Source: Annona cherimola (lineage: Eukaryota; Streptophyta; Magnoliopsida; Magnoliales; Annonaceae). From it: a stretch of DNA of 64,000 nucleotides. Both the position numbers and the translations under genes were made by a program. The stretch spans positions 81,173,221 to 81,237,220 of the forward strand of contig CM059973.1 in NCBI GenBank assembly GCA_030490835.1. Reading direction: 5' to 3'. This document shows, one piece after another, positions 48,044 through 61,243 of the stretch (its first letter is position 1; each line of letters begins with the position of its first letter). The notes under the pieces are model-generated. The model was not told the origin of the DNA. It made no database searches and saw only the letters and a program-made list of their open reading frames with translations.

Positions 48044-50427
48044 GAGTTCTAATTTCCTCCTCCTCCTCCTCTCTCTCACTCCTGCTATCACCTCCTGCAA
48101 TTTCCTTTTCTTTTCAATTTTTGTAAAAAGATGTTGAAAGAAGATCATATGCTTTACCAAATTTCTGTGTATATTCTTTCTTTCAAGGAAAAACCATCAT
48201 TAGAGAGAGCAAGAACACGTTTTGTTTTCTTTTAATTACTTCTAACTTCTTCCCCGAAATCATGCCTTTTTTTCATCGTCACAGAGAATAAGGTGTAGCT
48301 CTAGCACTACTTTAGTCAAACAATGGGAATTGCTAATCAACACCCACCGATTTGCTTCTTTCCATCTTTTCTAGAGATTTGAATCTGTCTTCGCTCACCC
48401 CATGTTTCTTCTCGCCTTTAGAATGATCGGAATTTGATTTTTTTTTATTTTTTGAAAAAAAATGATCTTTTGTGCTGTCAAGAAAAAAAAGGTAAAATAC
48501 ATTATCCATAAACCTCACAACTTGGTTCTTAGCTACAAATGGGGCCGGCAGAAATTACCATGACTGAATGCGAATGCAAGAAAACGTACGAACCGGACGA
48601 GATAATGCCTCCATCATGGGCGTACATTCTGCGCATGTATTGATCATGTGCAGATGCTGGTCCAAGAAGTTTCAAGATCAGGTTGATATAATGTAAAATA
48701 TCTTTGACCAAAATTAATAATTAATGGGCAGATATGCCTAATTTTAGGCACCTGTTACTTCATGGCCCCCGCAAAGGAATTTTATGCTTCACTTTTCCTT
48801 GTTTCATTTTAAGGCCGAGAAAGAAACTATGTGTGTTGTATCTTGTACGATTGTTTGGGCTAGACTAAGAAAGTGGGACGGATAAACGTGTTTAAACGGG
48901 AATTGCGGAAAGTTCTAAAGTAGATAAATAAATGAATAAACGAAATAGCTTTCTGTCTGCCTTTTTATTGTCTTTAAAATTCCTGTCCAAAGGCAACTTC
49001 CAAGAAAAATATTGTTGCTTTCAATCTTTCTACGTTCTAATTAAGCTCCCAATTATTTTTTTCTAATTACATGTGATTTTAACAAACTTCAGGTGGGATG
49101 GAAGGGCTAGAGAGCAAATCCTGCCAGTGCCATAATTGTTGAATGAGATGGACCACACAGCTTGGTAGACGCGAAGATTTCTTTAATTGCCCAGTTGAAA
49201 AACAAATGGCTTGATTCTGTTTCTCAGTTGAATTCAGGGTCCCATTTCCCAATTCGTTGTTTTAATTGTGCAATAATTCTACGTTTCACCATTATTAGTT
49301 ACTGCTCGTACTTCATTTATTCTTCATTTCTTATATAAAATTCCCGACTTATCTCCTTACTACGATATTTATTCACGCCGTTTCCAATCATTCACAACTA
49401 CCAAATCACACCATTCTCAAATTTCTTTCCCTTCATTCTTTATATGGTCATCTGTTTACCTCTCTTGTTACTAAGCAAACTCCCAAGTATTTAGAAGATT
49501 ATGATACTTTAACATTTCAAACCATTTTCGCGATGCTTATATCGTATTTTAAAAAAGAAGACGTATTGTCGATTCAAAAGGAAAATAAAACAACAAACAA
49601 ATATTATAAAGAATCCATTGCAGTTCCATTCCTAATCAAATATACAGGGGGTCTGCCGGAGCTTTGTCTTCCTACTAAATGGGTGAGAGATTGTAATATA
49701 AATTAAAATGTGTTGTAAAGTATATCAATAAAAAAATATACATGATAAGATTACTTTCTCTGTATATTTTCCTTTTATATGTGAGAAAATTGATATTATG
49801 GAGATTGTCTCGTCTAATTGTAAAATCAAGCTGGTATTTCACGTTGGCATCATGCGAGTCAAGAACTGAGTAGTTTTTCTTTAGTACCTAATGAGACGCT
49901 AATAACAACCAAGTATTAGTTCAAAAAAATAATAATAATAACAACCAAGTAGCCAAGTGGGTAGGTTTGTTTAGTGGATTCATATCTTGGGCACATGCAT
50001 GGGGATGCTAATTCATATCTGTGCAATATGTAGACTCGCATCGAAACTTTGCCTCTTTGGCTTATTTCTTTGGTGGTGTCCCAAAAGGTGATTCATTGAC
50101 ACTAATTACCAGTGACACTTTGGCACCGTAAAAGGGGATCTTATTGGAGCTCTTTAATTAATTTTCGTCCTTCTTAGCCAAGAACATGCTCAGGGGAAAC
50201 ATGAAATGTATTCCATTGGCATTGGAATCTCGATCGGTACGACCTCTTTTTACAGTCATTTAAATCGTTGCCATCTATCTTTTCTATATTATATATATAT
50301 GTGTAATTTATCTATTTTTTTGCTGTTGATCACTTTAGTTCTAAAAATTTTGTATAACGTTACCTTCTACTACTTTTACTTAAGTCCATTCTATTCGCTA
50401 CCAAAACATACTAACAGAGGATGTATT
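48044..50427. other. RAV 3' flank and AT-rich intergenic DNA
   Basis: A CTCCTCCTCC run follows the stop codon (48053-48072), probably in the 3' UTR. Beyond about 48300 there is no recognisable gene. Short T/A microsatellites lie near 48437-48462 and 50288-50302. Confidence 0.5.
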
Positions 50428-50530
50428 ATGGCATAGCTCAGTGGTGACGCATCTCACGTCCCTAGTTTTGAACTGGGAAACTATATCTACATTATAATGA
50501 TGTAATAAAATATTAATAAAAGAATATTAA
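50428..50530 (+). mobile_element. Possible tRNA-derived SINE remnant
   Basis: GCATAGCTCAGTGGTGAC at about 50431 matches a pol III A box. GTTTTGAACTGGG at about 50464 is a degraded B box at tRNA-like spacing. An A/T-rich tail with AATAAAA follows. No target duplication was found. It is too degraded to be a functional tRNA gene. Confidence 0.5.
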
Positions 50531-52328
50531 AAAACACACCGATAAAAGAGCATTAATTTATAATTGGATTGATCTCAATTGGAAAAAAAAACTCACGTTT
50601 TTTGTTATGAATTTTCAGACTTCCAACCAAAAACATTTATCAAAAAAAAAAAAAAAAAAAAAATGGAACTAATTGTAGGCGTTTCTTTCCTTTTTCCCTA
50701 AGTAGTACGAGACTGCTCTTAATTTTATGTTTCTAAAAAAGGATGACGCGTGACTAATTATAATCTCTTAATGAACGTATAAGCTACGACATTGACTCAA
50801 AACCAAATTTCTAATAGAGTTTCTGACAGTTGTAAAAATCACAGAGCATGACATGTGGTTGATGAGTGACTGAACCTTTTCGACTAAAATCTTGGTAGTC
50901 AATTCATTTAAACGTTGAAACACCGTTAAGATCGTACGGATAAAATTATATAGGACGCCCCAATCAAATACGTATATATAGAACACGTAGTCATTCTAAT
51001 TAGTAGAGTATTTGTTTTTGCTTGCTGAAATTCGGCAGTCACATGTAACTATCACGGGAGATATTAGCTTGATCAAATCTTAAAAAAATTCCAGGCAATG
51101 TTGGGAATATGAAAACTAAAAGACCACAATCTGTGGGTGTAATATTCTCTAAGGGCTCTAATGTATCATTATCCGAATCGGTGGCTGTTGATCCGATCCG
51201 CGTTGGACCGCCAAACGCGTCGATATTTTTGCTCCACGTAATCATGGTTCGGTCGACCTTGTTGACCCCAATAGCCCGCCGCCCCTCATACACGACCTGT
51301 CTCCTCGACCAAATCTCCTTTATACACAGAAATTATTAAGACTTCTACTCACTACTTAAATCGAGAATAATGTGGTGGAAACGAACAGAATTGATATAAG
51401 AGGGATAAAAAGATGAAAAAAAAGTGATAATTGATTGAATAGTTGTATGTAAAGATGTAAAAAATAATTAAAATATAAGATAAAATAAAAAATAAGATAG
51501 TTGAATAATTACAGAGGTTAACGTTTTAATACTCTTCGTTATCATACACTTTTCAAAAGTCAAACTTTTGGTGACGTAAAAAAATATTGGGGAAATAGCA
51601 TGGATAGAACAAACTTGTAGAGAGAAATACAGCAAATTGATGAAAACATGGCATTAAAATGGAAAAAAATAAAAATACTTGTCTCATTCCTATGTTGAGT
51701 TTTTCATTATTCATTCTCCATTCTTATTCTTGCATCACTCAAAACGCGGACATATTTTATCATTTTGCATCCTTAGAAAAAATAGAGGGGGTGATCTGGA
51801 TGCACTCCATACATGGAAAAGGGATGCATATTCAACGATTCCAGTCACATGTCCCGTAATTCGTTATCCGGAAAAGAGCCCCATCGACAGGTGTCTTCCC
51901 TCCACTATCCCATTGTACGGACTACAGCAGACGGCTGAGAATCCACGTTGCTCTGAAAGACCACGCTACTTACTACTCGTGCGTCAGATATTTTGCTCGT
52001 GCAAAGTCTCTGATCTCACCTCATGTCGAGGGTCGGCCATTTGAAGATTTTCTTATTTTTTATTAACAAGCTTATTAATACCGAGAATTCTGTATTCATG
52101 TAACTAACCTTGGGCTACATATGAAAATAAAGCAAAAAAATAAATTAAAGCGACCCAAATTTTCATAGCACCAAAGCTTCGGACGTTAATGCACATGCGC
52201 GCCAGGAATCAGGTGGGAAACTGGAATAGAAAATTTTATGTATTACCTCTTTTATTTTTATGGCGCTGAACCAATGAGGCCGTCCATGCCGTGGGCACAG
52301 TAAGAGCTTCAAAAATATATATTTTTTA
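50531..52328. other. Intergenic DNA with an unassigned minus-strand open frame
   Basis: An A-tract lies at about 50641-50662. At 51293-51039 (minus) an 84-residue frame begins MYEGRRAIGVNKVDRTMITW and has a balanced, protein-like composition, but I recognise no family. A weak MITE-like purine-rich remnant lies at about 51370-51540. Confidence 0.5.
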
Positions 52329-52619
52329 GGGTGTGTTTGTTTAGAGGAAAAAAGTGTCAACTAAAACTTTTCAATCTAAAACTTTTCACTCTCCATAATT
52401 ATTCTATTTTTTAATTATTTTTTCACATTTTTCTATACAAACTACCCTACTTTTCAATCATTTCTACACAACTACCCATACAACTAACCTATCTATTTTA
52501 ACTTTATTCTCTTTACTCCTCGTCATTACTCCTATTATATCACATCACTTTCTGTTGATTTGACAATTTCTACTTTAAAAACTTTTCATCAAAAGTTTTA
52601 CCTCCAACCAAACACATCC
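52329..52619. mobile_element. Tourist-like MITE with TTA target duplication
   Basis: One of the cleanest copies. The left end is GGGTGTGTTTGTTTAG and the right CCAACCAAACACATCC; TTA at 52326-52328 and 52620-52622. The interior TTTTCAATCTAAAACTTTTC is the same as in the copy at 8286, in the same orientation, suggesting recent shared amplification. Confidence 0.5.
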
Positions 52620-54698
52620 TTAATTTTTATATAAATTTACGAGTTTTATCTAATCTTTTCGTACGAAATTTAGCAATTTTAAAAAAAATTATATCTATTT
52701 TTATTTTAAAAAATATATTAAATAAATTTTAAAAACTATCAAACTTCACCGAGAACAAGATCAATTCAGCTGAGACTCACATATTTATTAAAAAGTAAAA
52801 TAATAAAAATATTTTTCAGCTCCCTTATTTTTAATCTTTTACTTGAATCGACGATTTGTGAATTGCTAACAGACTATAAAATCACGGTACCTAAGACGTA
52901 GTGGAGAGGTGGAGGTGGGTGGGGTTATCTGTCAGCGACATTGGAATGCAAACCCAGACGTGGTGGACCTTAACGTTAGGTGTAGTATGTGATACGAGAA
53001 GACTGCAAAGGTTAGATCTGGCCTTTGGGGATTGGTTGCAAGTCTTCTTAAGGATAAGGAAAAGGACGTGATTGCCAGAGCTTATTGCTTCGCCTACTCT
53101 CTTTCACCGATCCTGGTAAACTATTTATTTTTACTAGAATAATGCATAAATTTTAAAATATATTTTTAATTATAAATTATTTATTAAATTTATTCTAAAA
53201 TTAAAAAAGGGCTGCATGGAGCATATATATTGAGTACATCCATGCAGCGGTATACATCGATTTTTCTTTTGCCCTCTGGTTGAAAATTTCTTCTTTTAGT
53301 CGTGGGGATGAACCACATCCAGGCCTGCTGGCTAGCTAAGAGAACAGCAATCCATCAATTAAAGCATGTGGACTTGGTCAATGATATATAGCGGAAGGAA
53401 TTAAATATTGTAAAAATGGGTCCTAATGCGCTTTTTTTTCGCTGATGTAAATGTCAGCACGGGAATTCAACGACCCGCACCGCATGCATATGGTCAGCTT
53501 TTACTGCTCTTTTTGCGCTTGGCTAGACCCCTGGTATCGATGCATTTCTTCAGTAACCTAACGCTTATGTTATGGCGCACTCATCAGATTGCTGATTCCC
53601 CGAAGAAAAAGTGCAATTGGTTTCAGCCCGAAGTCATGAAATAATCCATTATGTTTTTTATTATTAAAATTAAGAATAATTACCATCCACAGCATGTGTA
53701 GGAACCTAACTTATGGCCGAGTGTCAGGTGTTCTGTGCTGAAGCATTTATAGAAATTGGAAATGCGGTGAGAGGCCCCAAGGCCCTTAACAGATGTACTG
53801 AAATTTTCCTGGCAAGTGCCAGGTGCGTTCTTGTACGAGTTGCTTTATTTGCGTACTCCTTTTGGGCAGGCAGTAGGAACTCTTCCGGAAACTGGACAGC
53901 GGGCGGGAGGAAGAACGGCGGCTAGAAATGTTGGTGGCGCATTTGTATTGGTATTGAGGTTCATTGGACCTGCATGTACGTGACACTGATTAATAGCTAC
54001 TAATCTAGATAAAGGTTTAGAAAAACGTTTCTAGAAAAGCATATAAATGGGCATTCTAGAAGAGTGAAAAAAAATTACTTTCGAATTTATATTTGAAGCC
54101 CTGGATCCTTTATAATTTTGCAGGTTAGCCTGACCTGAGCTAACATTTAATTTGCTGCAAAAACGTGGGTGCACGTTAGAACTTTTCTCGCGAAAACTTT
54201 TCTTATATTGAAATAAAGTATAAGCCATTCAAGTCATTTCAAGTAGCCGACGTGATTCATTTCTTCTCAACCATATATATGATTGAAAAACGTTTTTTAA
54301 AGGGTGCGCTTGTTTGATTCCCACAACTTTTGAAAATAAATTTTTTGAATTTAAAATTTCTCACTCTCTTTATAGTTACTTTATTTTTTAAAAAAAATTT
54401 AATTTTAAACGTTTCAGTCTCCATAGTTACTTAATTTTTTTAACGAGGCTTGATTATGTACGATGCGCTATTTCTTATTTAACTTACAATATTATAATGT
54501 GGCATCCTGAATGGGGGCACATTTAATGAGTAGCTGAAAGAGCAGATAGCTGGCGTCAGGTACCGAATAGTAGGTACTTCTTCTTCTTCACATCCTAGCA
54601 TTGTCTCCGTGAGGAATCGGAGCTGACAAATCTAAAGGGGGCAGGCAGTGTCTTCATCATCTAATTGCAAAAGTTCCTTTTTTTATTGGGTGAACTAA
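52620..54698. other. Intergenic DNA, no gene supported
   Basis: A partial MITE-like segment starts at about 54303 (GGGTGCGCTTGTTTGA) and lacks a matching right end. Open frames at 53426-53644 and 53713-53925 show no domain. The rest is AT-rich unique sequence. Confidence 0.5.
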
Positions 54699-54973
54699 AG
54701 GTGTTGTTTGGTAATCTATGTGAGAAATATGGTGCTCGAAAATCATGGGAGCATTAATTTCAAAGCTCATTAATTCATTAATTAATAACTATATTTTTAT
54801 TCATTCACTCCTATGTTCTAATCATTTCTCTTTCCTACAATCCTTCAGCTACCTTATTTATTTCATCTTTATCCCTATTATTTCATATTAATCATATAAT
54901 TCTCAAAATATTTCGTTTCTTACTTTCCACCCCATCTCACATTTTTCACCATTTTTACATTAGCAAACAAGCC
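54699..54973. mobile_element. MITE of a second Tourist-like subfamily, TAA target duplication
   Basis: The left end is AGGTGTTGTTTGGTAATC and the right end ATTAGCAAACAAGCC. TAA at 54696-54698 and 54974-54976. The interior resembles the copy at 2184-2437 rather than the main family. Confidence 0.5.
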
Positions 54974-55054
54974 TAAGGCCATGCTTTGTAGATGCTTAAT
55001 GCCCATCAATTTTGGAGTGATTGGTGGGAGAGTGGCATACAAAAACTATCCTGA

Positions 55055-55290
55055 TTTAAAACACAGTATGCCAAGCATAGTGATTGTGAAACTTATACAC
55101 AGCCTCTTTTGATCCAAACTCTATGTTGACAGTAGGTACTAACTTTGGGTCTACTTTTTCATTTGTAGCAAGCTCTGGTTCCGCCTTAGATTCCGGCATC
55201 ATTAGTACTATTGCCATTGGATTGTCATTTATAATGGAAGAAGGCCCCATAGGATCAATTGCAAGCTGCACACCCCTTGCATAATTCTCT
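55055..55290 (-). pseudogene. FAR1/FHY3-like gene fragment
   Basis: The minus strand encodes a 71-residue frame (55271-55056) ending VNIEFGSKEAVYKFHNHYAW. This resembles the start of the FAR1 DNA-binding domain, typically GMEFxSEEAAYEFYNxYA. A stop codon follows at once, and beyond it an IRIVF-like trace of the next conserved residues. FAR1 proteins are transcription factors derived from Mutator-like transposases. Only the amino-terminal portion is here; the zinc finger, MULE and SWIM parts are absent. It could be a pseudogene or a fragment captured by a transposon. Assignment rests on one short motif. Confidence 0.5.
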
Positions 55291-55663
55291 TATGTTTTAT
55301 CCGATGAATAAAAGATTCTCTTTGCAAATCCAAACTGCAAAAATCAAATACGCACTACTTTATGAAATCATAAAAAAAATTGCAAACGTTCGACCACAAA
55401 ACCTTTCAACGAAGCAGATCTAATGTTAAAGATCCATCATCCGATCTCTGCAACTCATCCAAAAATGGCCATTGAATTTAGTTATGGCCATGACCATTCC
55501 AATAGCAACAAAACTCCTTTTTCATCCCCTTTTGATTTGTTAGCTCTATTTAATTAATCCAGGTGAGATGCATAGAAATTTTGTTAGGAATATTAGCATG
55601 ACCACATTTATCTCTCCTCCCAACAAAAACATAGCGATTTTTCATTTAAAAATTAGAGATGGA

Positions 55664-55944
55664 GGGTGTGTTTGTTAATAAGTAAAAGTTGTCAAATTAA
55701 AACTTTTCAATCTAAAACTTTTCACTCTCCACAACTACCCTATTTTTTAATCGTTTCTTCACATTTTTCTATACAAATACCTTACTTTTCAATCATTTCT
55801 ACACAACTAACAACACAACTAACCTATCCATTTCAACTTTATCATATTTATTCCTTATCATTACCCCTATCATATCACATCATTTGACAATTTCTACTCT
55901 CTATAACTTTTCATCAAAAGTTTTATCCATTCTCAAACACACCC
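55664..55944. mobile_element. Tourist-like MITE
   Basis: The left end is GGGTGTGTTTGTTAATA and the right end CTCAAACACACCC. The interior hallmark TTTTCAATCTAAAACTTTTC is in the same orientation as the copies at 8286 and 52329. No TTA duplication is evident: GGA precedes and AGA follows. Confidence 0.5.
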
Positions 55945-55956
55945 AGAGTTTCAGCT

Positions 55957-56160
55957 AGGGGTGCAACTTGGGCTGGGTTGAGCCCCGAACTCGGCCCGCC
56001 GAACCCGATTTTGAATGGTGTTAAAACTTGCTTTTTCATAACTCGAACCCGAATTCGATGAACCCGATTTGTAATTATGATAGGGTCAGGGTTCAAATGA
56101 ACCCAAACTCGTAGAACCCGAGCCCGATTTTTTATTTTATATTTATTATAAAATATATTA
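55957..56160 (+). mobile_element. Possible hAT-like left end
   Basis: TAGGGGTGCAACTTGGGC at 55957 resembles hAT termini seen at 23750 and 28488, followed by repeated AACCCGA-type motifs (56000-56130). No right end was located, so the extent is arbitrary. Confidence 0.5.
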
Positions 56161-59100
56161 TATATATTATTTAAACAATATTTCTTTATATTTTATGTTA
56201 TTATATCTATATTTGAATACATGTTTAGCATATTGTAATTTTATTATAAATAAAGTATGTTATTTTCATTTATATTTATTTTTTATTTCTATCATTTACT
56301 TTTACATTCATTAATTTTCTTCCTTTATCTTATTTTTTATGGTAAAGGTGAGCATCACTTGAGTTCAAATGTTTTTATCACACTTTGCAGAAATAGATAA
56401 AATTTGTATAGCAAAACCATCACAACCTCCTCTTGGCACCTTTGCCTTGCCTCATGAATTGGATGGATTCCAATCTCATCATAGAGCCAATGCCTCATTA
56501 TTTAGAGTTATTATCACGACTGACTTGATACATGTAAGATGTTCATCATTTGATAACCCCAGGTATAACCCATGTATAAGCCCCATGGATTAATGCTTTA
56601 TTCATGTTTAAAGCCACTTAGATTAACCTTAGAGCCTTATTCGTCAAAATTATCATGGTCGGCTATCTCTCTATCGCCACCACTAGCAAAAGATGACCTA
56701 TGTCAACAAAACCACTCTTACTTCATCATTTTACTTGATTTTATAATGACATCTCCAAATTCTAGCACCTAATCTTATGGAAAAGGAACATATAAAAGCA
56801 CGTAAAGCAGAATAAAGGGTTTGACCCTTCAATTCTAGGACATGATATCTCTTTCTTTCTTTGTTGTAATTATAAGCCTTTAATCATATCTCTCCAAGTC
56901 TTAATTAGAGAAATTACTATATTTTTATTTTTTAAATGAAAAAATTATATTTTTATGATTTATAAGGAAGGTCTCTATTTTGACAGTTGTATACATGTAT
57001 TTTAAATGTTTTTTATACTGATTAAATGCTTGAATTAGTTGAATTTAGTGAAAGTGTTCATATTCAGTTGTTATTTGTACAATCAGGTAAATAAAGAGTG
57101 GAATTGATGCAAATAGTTGGATATATGAATGCTAGGAAGGAATATGCTCAAGAAAGAAACTTTGAAGAAAGCTAAAGAAGTTAAAAACAAAGTACAAAAC
57201 GGTCTAACATGTGTAAAAGAAGTTTTAACATGATTTAAACTGTGCGAGGCCTGAAATAAGGAAGCAACACATTTGGAAATCATAACTCCAACAAGGGACA
57301 TGGTTTAAACTGTGTTTAGCTACTCCAAACACGGTTCAAACTGTGTTTAGCTACTCCAAACATTGTTCAAACCGCGTTCAACACTAAACTCTTTGTTTGT
57401 ACTGCTTGGTGCACTATTTTTGTGGAATTTACATAAATTTTCTTTAGAAAACTATACAAGCATAATTTTAATATGAATTACGGGATCTTGGAGTATCTTG
57501 GAGAGGTAAAATTTTATCTTTTTATGAAAAGAGTTTTAGGATTAGGGGCTAGGATTCGAGAGGAAAGAGCTACAAGAGGAGAAAAGAGGAGCAAGTTGGA
57601 AGAAGAAATCCAAGACAGTATTGAAGACCGAAACAATACGTTTTTATCTTTCTTTTATGATTTTATTATTTTGAATTTAATAAATTTTGATAAGAATATT
57701 AATTTATCTTATGAATTCATTAAAATCGTCCTTGGCTAATAATTTTATCTAGATTTAAGATGTAGCATGTGAATAATCTGCGTGAATGGTTTAATGATAG
57801 CTACTTGTGAAAGATGGTTTGCTTTAATTGATATCTTATGCTACAAATAATACCTTAATAGAGCTCGCACTTTCGATAATCTCATATATTAAGCGAAGAA
57901 ATTGAAAGGTGGAAGTTTAATATAGAAAAATAAAGATATTAAATCTAAAAGTTTAGATCATAAAAATAGACTAAACACCTTTGAGGAATTTCGTGAATTA
58001 CCACAAAATATAATGAATTCTAATCAATATAATTTCATAAAAATAAGTAATTAAGGTACATCTTGCATGACTCGAAAGACATGTAGGATTACAAAGGGTT
58101 TGTTGGCCTTTAATGTAGATCATCTAAATTAAATAAGTACATGGATGACCCATTACATAAAATTTACATGTGAACCCTATACTATGGATATTTCTTATCC
58201 TTACTTTCCATCCACATATTTAGTTTAAATTTTTATTTTTTATTTAGATTTATCATAAATTCTATTATATTTTCCAGTTCTTTATTATTTAAATAATTAA
58301 ATTCAATATAGTTTAATTTTCAACTCAATTTTCATGGGAATGATATTTTATATACTATAGGTTATGACTCATGCACTTTTAAAGAGCCCAATAATCTCAT
58401 ACCAAATGGGTATTTCTTTTCTGCACTAAAAAATTATATTTTCTTTGCTTCAACACATGTGTGCTTTGTCATGACTAGCTTCAGTCCTATCAAAACCCAA
58501 CAATGATTCAATGTAAATGTTTGCATGGCTTATTTTCTTCTTATTTTTTTGATTTTTTGCTTCTTACATATGGGCTTAATCATGAATTTCTATATATAAA
58601 ATTTTATAATTTTTTAATACTTTCTAATATATTTTTTAAAATTCGAAAATAAAAAATTTAAACTGTTCAAATGCCCTCAACACTTGAATAGTTGAATTTT
58701 TTATTTTTAATATTTAAAAATATATTAGAAAATGTTAAAACTAAAACTTATAAATAGTATACCCATGCTTGGGTTGGGGCCCAAAAACTTTTAAAAATTT
58801 TAAAAATGATATTGCAAAATGTTTGCATTATGTTGTTGTCCATCAAAACCTAATAGTTGTTGCTTAAAAAGAACTTAATAGTTGTCATTTTTATGTGAGC
58901 TCGTTAGAGTGAACTTTTTTGCTTTGTGTTCATGTTGTTTTTATTCATCAATTTCGGGCTTGTATCTATGAAATATTTCTTCTGTATAATTTCCTTCATT
59001 TTTAATATCTTGAAGACTAATGAAAAATTTTCTCCATCTCTTTTCTTTAGCATCATTTATATTGTAATGAAAATTCTTTCATTTATTTAGTATCATTGTA

Positions 59101-61243
59101 TATAAGCCTTATCTAAATTATTTAATATCTAAATATATAAAAATTAATACAATAAAATAATTTAATACAAAAAATAATTTTTAAGTTGTATTTTTAATAT
59201 CTAAATTATTTAAAATATCACTACTATGTCAATAAAGTATAGATCTAAGCATTTTCCTAAGTTACACATGAATATATCTGTTTTTTAGCAAACTTAGCAC
59301 ATATCTGATTTGGATGAAACTTAGTCTAATAGTTAAATAAGTGATCTTAAATATAATAAGTAAATTCAATTTTGCATCAATTATTAATATTTTAAAACTA
59401 GAAGGGTTATATAGAACTGCTTCTATATAATTTGATTACTTAGAAGTGGAGCCCCATAAATTTTAACATGATTTGTTCATTTAAAAATTTACTTTCACTT
59501 TTATTATACGGAACGTACCACTTAGAAACTTTAAAGTTATACACAATATGCAAAATGCAAAACTATCTATAACAATATTTTGAAAGAAATAACATGCTAA
59601 TCATATATTTGGACATAGAATCTCGATTATAGTATAAAATATGTTGGCTTCTAAATTATTTTACTTTCTGAGCTATCTAGAGCTTTTATGGACATAATCT
59701 TCCAATTATGATTTATGATTAAACAAATAGGGCTAGTGTGGTAGGCGCAGCTCACAGGAGTGGGTCAGTTACAATCTTCCACGAGTAGTCAACAGTTCAC
59801 ATTTGTTTGACCATGCTAACCTGTTATTTTGTATGCTTTCATCATTTTCTCCGCGGAAATTTCCAACCATGCTACTGACTGATGTTACAGCGAGACCATG
59901 AAAATATCCATATCCATCCAAATATTCCACTAGTCAACCGAGAAATTAATCCACCTAATCTTCATTCATTACAATCTAGCAATGGAATAATCCACTCGCA
60001 TCAATCTCTAGTTTCAGTGATTGCTGATGGGATGCATTGCATCGCGAAAAGTATCATCGAATCAGTGGAAGAAGATAAGGAAGAGAAGCTTCTGTGCACC
60101 TGTAACGGGCGGGCAGGGAAGTGGGAAAATCATCGATGCCAGCTAGCGTGAAAATCCATCATCCATTGCAATTTGCAATAGAGAGCAACGGGCGTACGTC
60201 CCCACAATCAGTGGGAAAAAGTACAGTCCAGGCGCATCCGATGGACCGGGCTAGGTAGCTTCCGATCTCCATGGAGCAGCTAGTAGATGCCTAGATGGTG
60301 CGCCCTACGCTCGATTAATCTGCGTGACTCACACGTGACGTTCATGCTGTTGCATTGGAAGACGAGAGCATGCGATGCTTCCGCGGTTCCTCGTTTACAC
60401 GGGAGTTTTTTTTTTCTTTTTCCTTAATTATTTAATCGATTATATTTATTTATTTATTTTATTTCTCTCTTGAGTTTGCGCTATTGAATGAGGTCATCGA
60501 CTGAATCAGTGCTTGCGTCACCGTCGTCGTCACTATCACATGGCTAATTAAGCAGCCACGTAGGAACATTCCAAAGATAACAATATTTAATACTCGAAAA
60601 CATTTTCCCCCGATTTCAAAGATGCTTTCATTTATTATAATGTTTCTAGTCCCATTTTTTCAGAAAAAATTAATTCGTTGCCGTCGTCAGAAACCCAAAT
60701 CGGGAACGGATTTGCAGGGCGATGCTTGCGGGAGACCATTAATCAATTATAGACATCCCACGGTCCAGAAATACTGGTTGACTTGGTAGGTCGGGTTCTC
60801 GATATATATGGTACATGGGTTATTTTCTATGATCCTATCCTATTAATTCATTTTGATATAAGATCTAATTCGAGGCATATTTTGATAAGTCATGTCAACT
60901 TTATCTATTTATGGTATTCAATGCTATTTATTTCGTTAAAATACTAAAGATCACATCAATCAGGGATGTGTGTGGATACATCTTCTAAAAATTAGCAAAA
61001 ACATGTGTAAATTTAGAAAATTACTTAGATCAATGCATTAAAGCTTTAGAACATTACGAAATCACATAAAATCAATATTTTAAGCAGAATGAATGTTTTA
61101 ATGGTTTAGATGTTGGGATTGGACTTTATATGGTCTTATAATAAATAAGTAATTTTCAATGGCTTTAAAATTATTTTTAACAATTCTTAATTTCGAGAAT
61201 AATGTAAATCTTGGATTGGAAAGATTTTTGTTCTCTTGAGTAA
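56161..61243. other. AT-rich intergenic DNA, no gene supported
   Basis: A 30-31-bp tandem pair lies at 57302-57363 (AACTGTGTTTAGCTACTCCA twice). An inverted AT-rich segment is near 58600-58740 (CTAATATATTTTTTAAAATT against TTTAAAAATATATTAG). The 88-residue frame at 57473-57739 sits in a purine-rich stretch like retrotransposon LTR or UTR. The frame at 59882-60151 (89 aa), in a GC-richer patch (59740-60560), is not recognisable. Confidence 0.5.

Noticed and set aside
47069..48160. 363-codon minus-strand open frame opposite RAV
   Set aside because: It mirrors the GC-rich RAV coding sequence and has no domain, so it is a codon-composition shadow.
50431..50476. Candidate tRNA gene
   Set aside because: A- and B-box-like motifs are present but the cloverleaf arms and a proper B box are not; a SINE remnant fits better.
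57060..57770. Possible solo LTR or untranslated retrotransposon segment
   Set aside because: The purine-rich leader-like text is suggestive, but no TG/CA ends, target duplication or second copy was found.
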